A stretch of 64,000 nt of DNA from Allodiplogaster sudhausi (taxonomy: Eukaryota > Nematoda > Chromadorea > Rhabditida > Diplogasteridae). Both the position numbers and the translations under genes were made by a program. The stretch is from positions 402,501-466,500 of the forward strand of contig CALZFC010000087.1 of NCBI GenBank assembly GCA_945643635.1. Direction: 5' to 3'. Positions 12,314-27,636 of this stretch are shown here, in pieces. The stretch's first letter is position 1. The number at the start of each line of letters is the position of its first letter. The notes beneath the pieces are model-generated. The model searched no databases, was not told where the DNA came from, and saw nothing but the letters and a program-made list of their open reading frames with translations.

Positions 12314-12684
12314 ACGGGCTGACAAGGTCGTTGTTCCGTGCTGGCTGTGCTCGTCTAATGTCGGAGAGGTCAGCAAGGGCTCTCTCGCTGGATTCAGCAG
12401 GTGTGTGGGTGGTGGTGGAAGTGGAGGGAGATCGAGGCTGGAGGAAGAGAGAGGCGCGGGAAGGACAGTAGCGGTTGATCCACTTGAAGCAGCTACGGGG
12501 GAAGCAGCCGTCATCTGGCGGGGCCACACAGCAGTTGGCACGAGTCAACTGCGGCAGACTTATTTCCCATCCTTGCATTTGATCGGAAGCTTACCTTTGG
12601 ACACTTATGCTCGGCGAGGACTCCTACGAAGAAAAGAGACGAGGTGAAGAACAGGAAACAATTGATTCCACTGCGATTCCGCAT
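11706..12684 (-). CDS. Secreted DB-module (12-cysteine) protein
   Basis: Five exons splice cleanly (12684-12595, 12548-12324, 12214-12068, 12024-11896, 11840-11706) into a 241-residue protein. A signal peptide opens it: MRNRSG, a hydrophobic stretch ending FFVGVLA, then EHKCPK. Residues of about 31-60 form a small cysteine-rich segment (RANCCVAPPDDGC, FPRSCFKW), followed by a Ser/Thr/Pro linker. From about residue 122 a DB module follows: FHACC, VECHSLC, GGKC, ILFC, RKCC, SRCLRMC, VTC, MMYC. That is exactly twelve cysteines in the spacing of Pfam DB, predicted to form six disulfides. DB modules are mostly known from nematode secreted or surface proteins and have no established biochemical role. 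A short GA tract lies in intron 2. Function here is unknown; extracellular location is well supported. Confidence 0.88.
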
Positions 12685-12909
12685 CTCACAAAAAATATCC
12701 CCCAACAGCTCGCAACGCGGAATAACAGCTTGAAAAGTTCCCTCCGTGATCCTAAAGAGAGTAGTGAAAGCGAAAGAAGAAGAGGCTATGCTCAGCGAGA
12801 TATGCAGGTTTCTCTTTCCTTTGAGAGTGAAAGTGTTAACAAGATCTGGGAAAGTCGATAAGCAACTGGTCCCGTCAAATAAGGGCCGTTTGGAGTGAGA
12901 TAACGGGGG

Positions 12910-13366
12910 CATCCGTGGATAAAAGGGACAAAAGTAAGACTTTCTTCAGGTCCTCCCGGTTTTTCGTCACTATTTCAACTGATTTTCCCGTAAATAGTAA
13001 GCCCACTTTCCAGTTTAGTTTTTGCATTGTATGTGTGACAAAAGGAGATCTGCTAAGACATTTATAAAACACTGTAAATAAAACTTCGAGAGAAAAAATT
13101 TTACAATTCCATATCGACATACAGTTCACTAGGTTACAACATGAAAATCATGAGGGAATGTCTCGCAGAACAGAATGGCGAGATGAGGAAAACTAAGCAT
13201 CCTATCACTTTTCAGATAGGGAAACTGCATCTCGATTAGTCAGGATTAAACAGAATGAAATCAGAGAATATAATACACAAGAAACCAAAGCAAATCGGAT
13301 GGACGAAGACTACCTCAATTCTTAAGGAAGATCATGAAGTTTTATTCAAATACTGGGCATGACTGC
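12910..13366. other. Intergenic, DB gene to FUNDC1-like gene
   Basis: No coding similarity is seen. The interval would contain the DB-gene promoter and the 3' end of the FUNDC1-like transcript. Confidence 0.4.
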
Positions 13367-16084
<2,718 letters not shown>

Positions 16085-16937
16085 CTATTTAGTGAACTGC
16101 TATATTGAGTAAGGAATAACCCCAAATGGCTCGTTCACAGGAAAGCACAAGCAACGAAGGAGAGGCTGCGTTTCATATCAACATTTAACTTGATATTTGC
16201 TTACTCACTCAAATGGAACATAGATTAACCCAAACGAAACTAATGCAGTGACGCTTCCCTATTTCGGACGCAGACAAAATAACAGGGATTAATGGAGATT
16301 CGAAGCAGCATGATAGCACTAAAAAAAACGTTAATTGCACCAGGAAGCACTGAAGAATCGCACACACAACACGAGCAGAGTGAATGAATACATAACCGAA
16401 AATCCGCCTGTTTTTTTAATCTCGAAGTATGCTCAGCGAGAGTCAACAAATCACACCTGAATCACGTAAGAATCTTTAAATAATTTTATTCGCAGAATTT
16501 TACTCGGATATGAACATTACATAGACAGTCGAGATTTAGAGTACATCTTGTGAAATCGTTTTGTGTTGAAATAAAACTGGTTGATTAAAACTGTTCAAGG
16601 AGAAGGTCACGGAATGATACATGAGAAAGGTAAATTGTCGTGGCAATGCACTGTCGGAGGAAGTATAAATACAGGCGTGAATTGATAAATAACAGCGACC
16701 GTGAATAAGGCAGTCAGTTCGTAAAGTTACAGTAGTTTTACGAATAGTCGGACATGAAAAAGCTGATTTAAAAAAAGCATCCGACAGCAAGTGAAATTAA
16801 AAGAGTATGCAAAATAGTGTTATGAAATGCAAAGAGCGTGAAAAAGACGGAGAGTGATTGGATGTAAGAAAAAGAAGAGAATGAAAGTGGATATTTGAAT
16901 GAAACTGACACGAATAAGAAGTGAGTAGAAGTGTGCT
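16085..16937. other. Intergenic, FUNDC1-like start to septin stop
   Basis: About 850 bp of AT-rich unique sequence without recognisable coding exons or repeats. It should hold the FUNDC1-like promoter and septin 3' UTR, both minus strand. Confidence 0.4.
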
Positions 16938-18986
16938 TCACTTCCTCATCTTGCTCTTGCTGCCCTTTGCTTCAGCCCTGTTCTTCTCCTCCACAGCGCG
17001 GGCGATCTCTCCCTCGACTCTTCTGATCTCAGCTGCCATTCTCTCTTCCATTTCCTTCCCGCGCACGTTCAGCTTAAAACACCTCCTTATTTTACACTTT
17101 CAAGCTCAAAAACCAATTGGTCGTTGTTTTTCCTTCTTGACACTCGCAAAACAAGCTCATGATACCTTAATAATTATAAACCAATCAAATAACTTGTTAC
17201 ACATAGGAATTATTTTAAATTCGCTTGGAATTTAATGTTATCCGTTATCCACGCTGGACAAGACATACCATTATTCGCCTAACAAAGATGTTGAAACCCT
17301 AATGATGAGTAATGAATAGAATATAAAAAAGACGAACGGCCTCCTCTTTCTGGCGAGAAGTCTCATCAAGAGCACCCATCTTTGCGCGGAAGCTGTCCTG
17401 GACCCTCTTCTCTCTCCTTATCATCTCCTCGTTGTGCTGGTTTTCCTTCTCTCGGAAGACTTGCATGAACTTCGGTCCAGTATCCCCGTCTTCCATTCTC
17501 ATCTCTCGTAATCTCTCCTGGCGGTATTTCTCGTAGAGAACCTGCAACAACCACGAGTCTTCTTCAACGATCGGCCACTCATTACGCACCTTGTGAGTTC
17601 GCTCGCGAAGGGAATCGACATTCGTACGGAGAAGAGCTTCTCGCAGCTTGACAAAGTCGCAGTGCTGTTCATTCTCCACTTAAAGAGAAGATGAATCAGA
17701 CTCTCCACTACGAGAATGAAGAGAGAAACCTTCCACGATGCCCCAGGGATAGCGACGGGCCCGGACCATCTTTCCATTGTCCTTCTTCACGAAGTCGGTC
17801 GAGCCAACCACTGCGAATGGAACGATTCCGTTCATCTCTGCATTCACAGCAGCAACCGTTTCGTCGTCCGTAGGGAACTGTCAATTCATCCTCATCAAGG
17901 AATGCCAAACTGGCCTAGCCATACTTGGTAAACGTTGATTTGGTGAGTGCGCAGCTCGGAAAGAATCTTGTTCTTGAAACGAATCAATTCATCCTTGCAT
18001 GTTGTGTCTGACTTGGCAATGACAGGAACCACGTTGACACGCTTGGACAGTTCACGGAGAGTTACAACATCAAGCGCTTTCAGGCTAAATGAACAACCAT
18101 TCAAAGCGCATCGACTAAACAACAAGTAACAACCCGTGGCCGGTTGGAGAGATGAAGTAGAGACAAGCGTGGATGCGAGTGTCATCATAATAGGCAAGGC
18201 AACGGCGGACTTTCAGCTCCTCCTTCAGATACTTCTCGAATTGCTCGTTGATATAATCCACTATTACCTTCGCACTCAAATCAAAATATTACGCACCGTG
18301 AGCAACATAATCTTCTTCTGAGAATCAAATTCTCTAACAATTTTTTGAAGACAAAGACAGTACCTCTTGTCCTTGTCCAATTGATCGCCATAGCCAGCAG
18401 TTTCAACGAGAGTAAGCTTAAGGCGTATACTACCTTCCGCGACATCTAAATCGCAAAATTTATTCTTCTAGAATACTACTTGAAGTGAAATAGAATATTC
18501 TAGTGAATCTTAAGAAAGAAACCATAGTTCTTCGACCGCAACATGACAGTGTTCAGTTCGTGTTCACAAGGCTCGAACTCTACTTTCATGTTGAAGAGTG
18601 ATTCGATCAGCGTCGTCTTTCCCATTCCCGTTTCGCCAACACACATCAAGTTGAATTGGAACCTTAAACTGAGAAACCATTTTCCGTCAATTTTGTAAAT
18701 ATGCGTACCCTTGATATATGCATTTGTTGACGAGCTGATGAGGAATAGAATCGAATCCGACATGGCCGTTGAGCTGAACGACGCGCGGTGATTCGGTTTT
18801 GATGTCCTTTGCCTGCGTCGGAACAGGGGGAGGGGGCGCGTGCGGAGCCTTAACCAAGACGATCATCACAACAACATTCAAATGAGAAATATATACCTGA
18901 AGTGCCTTAGAGTGTTTGCTGTCGATGTCGACCATTTCGTTCCCCGTTCGGTTTGGTCGCTGCAAAATGTTACACTTGATGACCAA
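16938..18986 (-). CDS. Septin GTPase
   Basis: This cytoskeletal GTPase assembles into filaments at membranes and the cleavage furrow. It reads [38 protein letters not shown] (P-loop, about 18620), [14 protein letters not shown] (G3 region, about 18395) and VPVIAKSDT (G4, usually AKAD, about 18010). The septin unique element follows: [43 protein letters not shown] long Glu/Arg-rich C-terminal coiled coil ([38 protein letters not shown]) ends SKSKMRK with a stop at 16938. P-loop serine is threonine here, which is tolerated. The coiled coil points to the SEPT2/SEPT6-type classes rather than SEPT9. The start at 18986 (MVIKCNI) or 18937 (MVDIDSK) cannot be separated by eye. It is divergent from TSC1. 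Confidence 0.92.
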
Positions 18987-19664
18987 AAGAAGAATCCACT
19001 TTCCCGCGCAAAAATATTTAAGATTAAAATGTTTTTCTCAATTGATTCAAATACTAACTCGCGGCCTCATTCTCGATGGAAAAAATAATCCTGACTCCGA
19101 AGTGCAAATACAGGAAAAAGGTAGAATGAATTGAGAGGAAGATGATTGTTGGAAAGGAAAAGAGTTGTGACTCACTCGCAGTGAGAGCAGAATGTAAGCA
19201 TATGGACATTATTGCCTTCTCATGCGGGCAAGTATGGGCCCGCAGCAGACATTGGACTATTACATTCGAAAAAAGCAATGAACACTACTTTGGGGCAGGA
19301 ACGTATAATGGATTTCCACTTTTCAAGTTTCTTTATTAAATAAAAAAAAAGATATATAGGGTTATCAAATCCGCGTAGTACGAACAACGAACCATAAGGT
19401 TAGCCAATAGGTGTGAAGCCATCAGTTCTGAAAAAAAAGAAATGACGATATTCACTTCATAGCAAATAGAGAATGCAACACGGAAACCAGAACAAATCGG
19501 AAACAAAGCCAGCTCATGATCAACTAAAATTTAAAAATATTACCGTAATTTAAATTCTTCAAAATAGAAACTAACGTACTACTATTTTAAGGTCTAAACT
19601 TGTTTGTCTGCATTGTATTGAAAATTTGTTAGGGAGCTGTGGAGGGTCGGGTGCCGTCGACGGG
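18987..19664. promoter_or_regulatory. Divergent septin / TSC1 intergenic region
   Basis: This 680-bp interval separates two divergently transcribed genes and must contain both promoters. It is AT-rich, with no TATA motif that I can call confidently. A splice-acceptor-like sequence (ttgttag) lies about 30 bp before the TSC1 ATG, consistent with a 5' UTR intron or trans-splice site. Confidence 0.4.
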
Positions 19665-22600
19665 ATGGCGGATTTCCAAAAGCTCATAAAGCTGCTGGAA
19701 TCACAAGATCTCAAGACCTACGAAGAAGCCAAGATCGCGCTTCGCACCCACATCGATCAAGGTCTGCAAATTCGTCTGGGAGTGCTTGTTTTGGCATCGT
19801 CTCACTTTTTAGGAAACTACATCAAGAATCTTGTCAACTACTATGCCGAAAATCACTCAGAGCGTGCTCTTGAGCTCCTTTGCTTGATTCGTGAGCCGCA
19901 AGATAGGGTGCGTTTGCCGATTCTTTCTCTATTTTTCCCGCTTTTTATTCGTATATATTTATCGCTGTAGGTTCTTCTGGACTGCTTGAACGAGTGTTTC
20001 GCGAGGCAGAAGTTGCCCACCATAATCCTGCTCGGCCAGATCATTCAGAATGGTCCGTCCTGGGTGCCCAAGATCGCTTTCCACCCACTCTTCATGGCAA
20101 TCAACAAACACATGAGCATAATTGTTAGCACCTTTAATTTCATTTCCGTTTTCTTATTTTCCACCTCATTACGTTGTTTTTTTTTAGCCAACTCATCGTC
20201 CACCAGAGATCAAACCGGAAGAAATCTCTGTTCTTCTTTTCATTTGTAACCTCTTACCGTTTTGTTCCGTTCTGGACAAGGAGATCCTGCACAGTCTCTT
20301 CAAAACATTTGTCACATCTTGTGAGATCTTGCGACAAAAGGTTTGAAAGTGTTGATTAGGATTAGAAGGAGTGGTTTATGGTCTAGTAATCGGTAAGGTT
20401 CACTGTTTTCTAGCTGAAAGAAGAAAAGGGGGACGATTTTGTCACCAGTGTTCACGTTTCTCATCTCGATTTTGCTGTCCGCCAACTCTTCTTCTTCCTC
20501 TACGGCATCTATCCGCATAATTTCATGAAATTCCTGCGGTATTATCATAAAGATATTGTTCCGCTTTTACATGTTTGTAATGTTTACTTGTTGCAGTGAC
20601 ACGTTCTTCATGGAAGTAACCAGCGATCGGTCAAGACAGACTATGGAAACCCGCCAGAGGATTTACAGAACGATTGTGAGACCCCTGACGGCAACAGTTC
20701 GGTTGCATCCCAGCATTCTCGAGTTGACGGCTGAAAAAGAACTCAGCAAGACCAGGTAGGATATCATTTTTTTTAAATATAAGATATGTAATGTGTTTCA
20801 GTGAGATGAGCCTAACGAGACTTTGAAAAATAGTTGTGCAGCCTTTATTTTTCAAGGTGGACTCAACGTGAACCACATGATTTTCTTGATGACTGCAATA
20901 AGATTATGATCGGAATAATTCCCCTTTCATGGCAACTTGGAGGTTATTTTCTTTTTGACGAGCTGTGAACTTAATGCAAACTCACGTATAACAATTGCCG
21001 AGCGTGCAGAAGACGATGAGACAGAGCGCGAGGATCAGATTTATCCCACCCGTGAAGTCTACCAAACTCTCTTTCCATCTAAGTCTTCAGCCATTTCGTC
21101 ATTTGGTATCTTATCTTTTGTGTTCTTTTCTTCTTATTGCAAACGACTCTTGATGAAGATGGCAACGAAGGAAATGGATGGCACGACGGAGAGAGCACGA
21201 GCACAGAGATCGGAGGAGTGGATGGCATCGACACCCCTCCTGGCAGTCGGCCAGGAACTCCTGTTCAGAAGAGATCTCTCGATGACTCTTCCTTTGTTCT
21301 CGATGGAAGAAGGCGTAGATCAACCACCTCCGACGAAGGACGCAAACCTTCCTTCCGCCAAAGGCTGTCCAAGGTTGCGTGCGAGAAAAGAAAGTGAAGG
21401 ACTAAGAGTGTTGAAGGTTCTCTCCCGTGGCGAGAGGCGATCTGAGCAGCCACCGCTGATTGAAGTGTTGAATGCAGAAGAAGAACGAAGACGGAACAGT
21501 GAGACGGTGAGGGGAGAAAGAGCAGAGGAGGTCGAGATGGAGAGAGATCTTGCAGAACAGCCAGCCAGACGAGGCAGAGGAGGCCGGATTGGAGGCCGAG
21601 GGCGGCATTTCTCCGAACTCAGAGGCGCAGCGAGAACTGCAGAGAGCCACGGCCATCCGGGACGCGGCTCAAGCGGCGCGGCGCGTGGTGGAGTCACGGA
21701 AGAGCACGACGTCTGCCTCTTCTAACCACTCTCAGATTCCTCCCCCCTTACACCATCTCAGCCATGACGAGGATGACCTCGCTCCCGTTGCCAGATCCAG
21801 GTTCTTTCTTCTTTGATCTTCTTCTAAATTCTCTTGTTTGTGGCAGAGGAAGTAGGTGGATCAACAGAAAGGAACTGTTCAATCTAACAACTGAACTCTT
21901 CTTTTCTGCAGATCCACCTCCTTCCTCTGCCGCACACAACAGCAAAGAGAAGCTGCTCTGGCAAAGCAGGACGCAATCAGTCTATGCAGGCAGACAACCA
22001 CTGCCACGGCCACTACCACCAGCAGCAGCTGCGGAGAGGGCGACCACTCGCAGGATCATGTACTCTATCCCTTTCTCTCTCCCTCTCTCTCTCTCTCTCT
22101 ATCTCCTTCTCGCTATCTCTTTTTCTCTCTTTCTATCTCTCCCCCTCGCTATCTCTTTTTCTCTCTCTCCATCGCTCTATCTCTCAGATTGTTCATCTTA
22201 ACGCAGGTGGGCCCTGACTCTGTTTCCATGGAAGGGCAGAATCACCGTTTCTCGGTGACTTCATTCTTCAAGAAGTACAACAGACAGCGCTTCCGCTCGG
22301 AGTGTCCTCCGACTGAGGCCGTGGATGGAGTGGCAGGGGGCAGAGAAGAGGGGGAATCCCAGGGAGTGCCTGCGGACATGGGATTGGTCCCCTCCGGGGA
22401 GAAGACTCTTCCGCCTTCTGCTTCTGCCAGTGCTCAGTCCACTCTGTAAGCATCCGAATTGCTCCTCTTCTCATTGTCTGATATAAGGGGTTTGCAGTAA
22501 ACGGACATATTCATGTCCGACCCTTGTGGATGAGGGAGCTGGAATGGTTGGAGGAGGAGCAGGAGGGGATGGCGGTACTTGCCCTCCCGCTTCTGCACTT

Positions 22601-24833
22601 TCTCACTCGGGTCGTCTTCCTCAGTCCCCAAGAACTCTTCCATCCAAGAAAGACATCCTCGAGATCTTCCCATACCTTATGTTCACTCAGGAGCCTTCTA
22701 AAGCACTCTGTTAGTTATTTATGATTTCACCTCTTTTGTTAAACTGCTGTGAAGTTGGTTTGATGAGATGGCTGCCATTTCAGATGCGAAACTGGAAGCG
22801 AAGCTAGAAACAGATCACGAGAAAGAGCGGCGGCTGTACATAAATGCCAGCAAGGAATTCCATGCCACTCTCAAGGTGGGGAGGAGTGAAAGTGGAGGAT
22901 GAAGGGAAAGGAACTTGCAGGAGATGAATCTGGCAGATCGGCTGCCCGGTCGAATTTACGACGATCTCAGTCACATCCTCCAGGGACTGCCATTGGACAA
23001 ACAGGTTTCTGTCTCTTTTCTGTATGGTTAAGCTTGTTTTCGAAGTAATCCACAGAAGGTCGAGATGTTATTTCTAAATATGAAAGTGCAGTGCAACATC
23101 TTGCGGAGTCGGCTGATGCTTGTGAACCAGCATCTTCTCTACGAGAGAAGTTGTCGCCTTCTCCACGCAAATCGGAATCGCCGTCTTTTCGGACGCATCA
23201 AACAACAGAAGGTTTGTTGCATGAACTGGCGACCTATGCAGATTATGACGCCAGTCTCTTAGGTGGCAGAGGTGGAGCTTCGAAACTACCGAGAGAAGGA
23301 GCACGAATGGAAGAAGCAGCGGGACCAGTTCATCTCCGCCCTCTCCGATCTACGCCGCTCTGCTCTTAATGAACAGAAACAAGCAACCGCCACTGAGACT
23401 ACTCTCTGCGAGAGGATCAAAGCTCTTCAGGAGGTATCTCTCTCTCCCTCTCTCCTTGTTCTCTCTGCATCTCTCTGTTCTCTCTCTCCTTGTTCTCTCT
23501 GCATCTCTCTGTTCTCTCTCTCCCCTCTCTCTCTCCCTCTCTCCTTGTTCTCTCTGCATCTCTCTGTTCTCTCTCTCTCTCTCTCATCTAATCTCTTCTC
23601 TGTTAAGGCCCTGGCGACAGAGCAGCTTCGTTTGATGGAAGCGCGAGAGAGACGAACTCAAGCAGAAGCGGCGTGGCAAGAGCTGAAGAGAAAGGGAGAT
23701 AGTCAGAAGAGAAGAGCAGACGATGCAGAGGAGCAGCTGAGGCTGATAGAGCAGAGACTGCGAGAGTCGGATACCACTGCCAAACTTCTCGCTCTCGCAC
23801 AGCGAGAGACGCAGCTTCTCAGGGACAACATTAAGATTGTGCGTATCTCTGGGCTTTTTCAAGTCTGTCTTCTTCTACTTCTGGCTCTATTTCAGGACGC
23901 AGTAAAACAAAAGGCCTTTGGGAAACCTAACTTATAAAAGGGGATAAGGAGGGATTCCAAAAAAAAAGGTTGACTAATTAAAAAAATAAAATAAAATTTG
24001 GGCTTTGACTCGTGTTCTGGAATAGAACCCTGAGTGACCTGAATGGTAGTTCTACGAGGTCTTAATATTTTTTTCTCATAGTGATTGATTGGTATTGTTA
24101 GCTAATAGTAACCACTTATCTTTTTTTCAGTTAGAAGAGTCGAAAAGGGAACAGTCTTCGTTGAATGATGAGAAGGAAGAAGAGAAGGAGACGAGGATGC
24201 ACTCTTTGGAAGTGGAATTGGAGAGGGCGAGGAGGAAGATGGGAGAGATGCTCAGTTTGTTGGAGGAGACGAGGCAGAGCAGGGGAGACGCAGACGCCGC
24301 GGCCAAGGCAGAGAGTGATCGCGCACAGGAACTCAGACACAATCTGTACCGAGCTGCGAAGGTAACAACATGAACAGGCATTTCACTTTAGAGAGTAGAA
24401 CTATTAGACACAGAAGAATTCCTTCAGCTGCTGCGCGAACAAAACGAAGCAGCGCAGCAGAAGTTTCTGTCTTTGCAAGCTGTGACTCAGCGACAAGAAG
24501 AGTACATCTTTCAGCTGCTCAGGCAAATCGAGGTTGGCTTTCGTCTGCTCGCTCGCTAGCAGTCGTAGTTCATATCCAACTTTGCAAAAAGGAGTGAAAT
24601 AATATTCCGCTGAAATTGCTGTTGTTTTCCTCAGCGGATGCAATTATGTTCCGTTGTCAGAATTCTTTATGGGGGAACTTTCCTTGAAAGGAGATGAACG
24701 ACGAGAGGAGCCGAAGAACTGAGTGGGGCGAGGAAGGAAACTCCATTTCAACGTCCAGCCGCATCGGAATTCCTCTCAGAAGTGTCAATGCCGAAATAGC
24801 CTCCTACGAGTCCTCCCAGTACGTATTGTTTTC

Positions 24834-24875
<42 letters not shown>

Positions 24876-25170
24876 CACTCTCTCCCTCCCTCTCTCTCCC
24901 TCCCTCTCTCTCCCTCTCTCTCTCTCCCTCTCTCTCCCTCTCTCTCCCTCCCCCTCTCTCTCCCTCCCTCTCTTGCTCTCGCTCGCGCGCTCTCTCTCTC
25001 TTTCTCGCTCACTCACTCTCTCACTCTCTCTCTCTATCACTCTTTCATTCAGTGACTCTGACGTGGCTGGCCGCTCTCTGATCTTGTCATCTCCACCTCC
25101 TCCAGTTGGAATAAATAGCCATTCAAATGAAGACGTGTTGACGGAAGAAATGAGTCGCATATCCCTCTGA
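19665..25170 (+). CDS. TSC1: Hamartin (TSC1), subunit of the Rheb-GAP complex
   Basis: With tuberin, hamartin forms the Rheb GAP that restrains mTORC1. The N-terminal helical-repeat core is clear: MADFQKLIKLLESQDL, LVNYYAENHSERALELLCLI, PTIILLGQIIQNGPSWV, VHVSHLDFAVRQLFFFLYGI, YPHNFMKFLRYY and VRLHPSILELTAEKELS, matching human YGMYPCNFVSFLR and VRIHPEL. A Ser-rich middle (about 21-22.7 kb) is followed by the signature coiled-coil start RLMLVNQHLLYERSCRLLHA, then NRNRRLFGRIK (human [24 protein letters not shown]), and a long Glu/Arg coiled coil to about 24.5 kb. The last exon ends EEMSRISL at 25170. Exon joins in the 24.6-24.8 kb stretch and part of the middle are uncertain. Several introns contain CT tracts. 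Caenorhabditis elegans lacks TSC1/TSC2, so its presence is informative about the host. Confidence 0.9.
22070..22195 (+). repeat. CT microsatellite at a TSC1 3' splice site
   Basis: An imperfect (CT)n run with TAT interruptions ends shortly before an acceptor-like ctcag. It probably serves as an expanded polypyrimidine tract. Further CT tracts in TSC1 introns lie at about 23430-23590 and 24837-25050; the last runs up to the cattcag acceptor of the final exon. Confidence 0.8.
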
Positions 25171-25578
25171 GATTTAGTTTGCTTATCTCATTGCGTTAGA
25201 AAGAGGCCAAAACTTGTTACAGATTTCCTACGTTGCTTTATTGATGAGAAGATTGCTGCGTAAGACAGAGTCAGCCAGTTTAAACCATTTAACCATTCCG
25301 TATGCTCCCCTTTCACCAAACATACTTGTTCTTTTTTGTGGTGCAAGAAAGCCATACGGGAGTACTTGGACATTTCTGTTCTAATCACTAATTCATGCCA
25401 AGACGGATTTTTGTTGTTTTGTTGGAATCTTTCATAAATTGTCTGACAGGCTTATGCTTCTCTAATCCACACTAAGATGAGTGGAAGAATTGGCACTGAA
25501 GGTTTTCGTTGCCCTTGAAGATGCTTGATTGTGAAATGGGGAAGTGAAGGTGAGTTGTGAAGTTTAAACGGGCGGTAG

Positions 25579-26928
25579 ATGAAACGAGCAGATGTTCTCC
25601 GTCGTCTGACTGTTTGGCAGCCAATCGCCCTTCACAAGCTTCCACACATTACGGTCTCTCTCCCTAATGTTTCACTTAAGAATCTGATTGGTAGTAGTAG
25701 ACATTATTTGAATGTTCTCTGGGATGTTATACTGTAGAAGTAAGATTGAAATTGAATATTGAATAACTGTAGAGTGAAGGACCGCGCCATCGTTCCGTGG
25801 CTGCAGCCACGCGCCCTTCTGAAGATGACCCCTCTTCCTTGCCTCTTACAAGTCGCACCGAGATTGTGAATGCTCTCGAAGAGTTACGACTTAACTACTT
25901 CGTGACGGTTAGTTGCTGCAAGGCGTTGTATTCCCTTCTTCCTCATTTCTTTCTTTCCAGCCTCACACTCGGCGCATTCGGTCGCAGTGTCCTGAATGCC
26001 GCGAAGAAGACGCAGTGGACATCTCGCCCTTCGGAGACAGCGTCGATTGTATTCACTGCTCAGCGAATTGGTCTCATTTCGACCTGTATGAGGTTACTTC
26101 CGTCGCATTTTATTAGATGCTTCATAGAATATTCGGAGTTGGTATTGTAGAAAGAAAGAAGTAGGCGACATTACTGACATGTAGAGGTGGTAGAGGGTAT
26201 TTGTGGCTGCGCAGCTCAATTCATGCAAGGATATCCTCCGTCTCGATTGCTCTAGTCGAGAAACGAAAAAAAGAAACTCCTTCTATTATTCTGTGCCATT
26301 GGTTACGGAAACCGAGTACTACTAGAGGCGTCTCTTTCTCCTTTGATACGGTAACATCCGGTGGTTTCCTTTGCCCTCCAGCTTCCCCCTCATCCCACAT
26401 CCACCCACCCCTCTCACTCCTTCTCCAACCAATTCATCCAGTCCGCCCCACCTTCATTTCCCGTGCAGCTTTCTTTTCTTCGACATGACAACGGGAGCTG
26501 GGGAGGTTTGTTCACCAATCTCTCTCCTCCACTTTCCAATTCTGGGCATAGGCTATCATCCTAAATTCCATGTCGCTCTCATTAGAATATGATCTCGCGT
26601 CACTTATTTTCTGCCTTTAGATCGCGATTGCCAGTGACAGCTCTCTCAGATGCTGTAGAGTGTTGTTTAGGGTGGCAGCTTGGATTGGGAAGTAGGGGAA
26701 GGCACTAGTGAACGGGGCGAGTGTTGGTTCAATGTCCTCCCCGGGGTGTCCACTAGTGATGTGATGAGGTTCTCTTCATCTGCAGAAGAGAGTTCGCATA
26801 GCAGAACAAGAGAAACGTCAAGGCGAATCTACAGCCGCCCTTCCTGAGAACGGAACCTCATCTGGCACTCCCAGAAGAGCTCTCTCTCAACTACCGGACA
26901 TGGACGACGTCAGTCATTATCCTCCTAC

Positions 26929-26969
<41 letters not shown>

Positions 26970-27591
26970 CTTTCTCCATTTTATGAAATATTATATTTTT
27001 TTAACATTTTCGAATCCAGGGTAATTGGTTAATTTACAATTATAACATGGCCTGGTATACCCATTTTGTGTACTATAAATTGCAAAGACGTTGACATGAG
27101 AATAGCATCTTCACCGCTTGCAAGTGTTGCTTTCATCACAGACACATCTTAAAAGTTTTGTGTAGTGATGAAAGTAGAGGATGTGAACGTGTTGTTCTAG
27201 TTGAAGTGGTTTTTTTTATTCCCCTTTATTCTAACGGATCTATGCACTTCGTAATGGATAAAAGAAAGGTGAGATAATCGCAAAAAAGTAGGCACAAATC
27301 CACACGCCGCATTCTTTCTGCTCAAAATTGCTCTATAATAGCTGTCTATTGAACGAGGAGGGACAAATGGCTGAAGGGGTGGAGAAAAGAGAAGAGGGAA
27401 GCACTGCAGATCTCTGCCAGGTCTTTCCGATATTTAGCTCTCTATATGCGAGGAAGAGAATAACATAATGCAGTCTGCTGCTGGCAAAAAATTCGTGGCT
27501 TAGAAAATAGAGAGGGAAAGCGAGGTTGGTAGAGAGGGCGAAAGGAGAGTGTATGTAAGAAGAGAGAGAGAGAGGGTGAGGTGAGAGGCAG

Positions 27592-27636
<45 letters not shown>

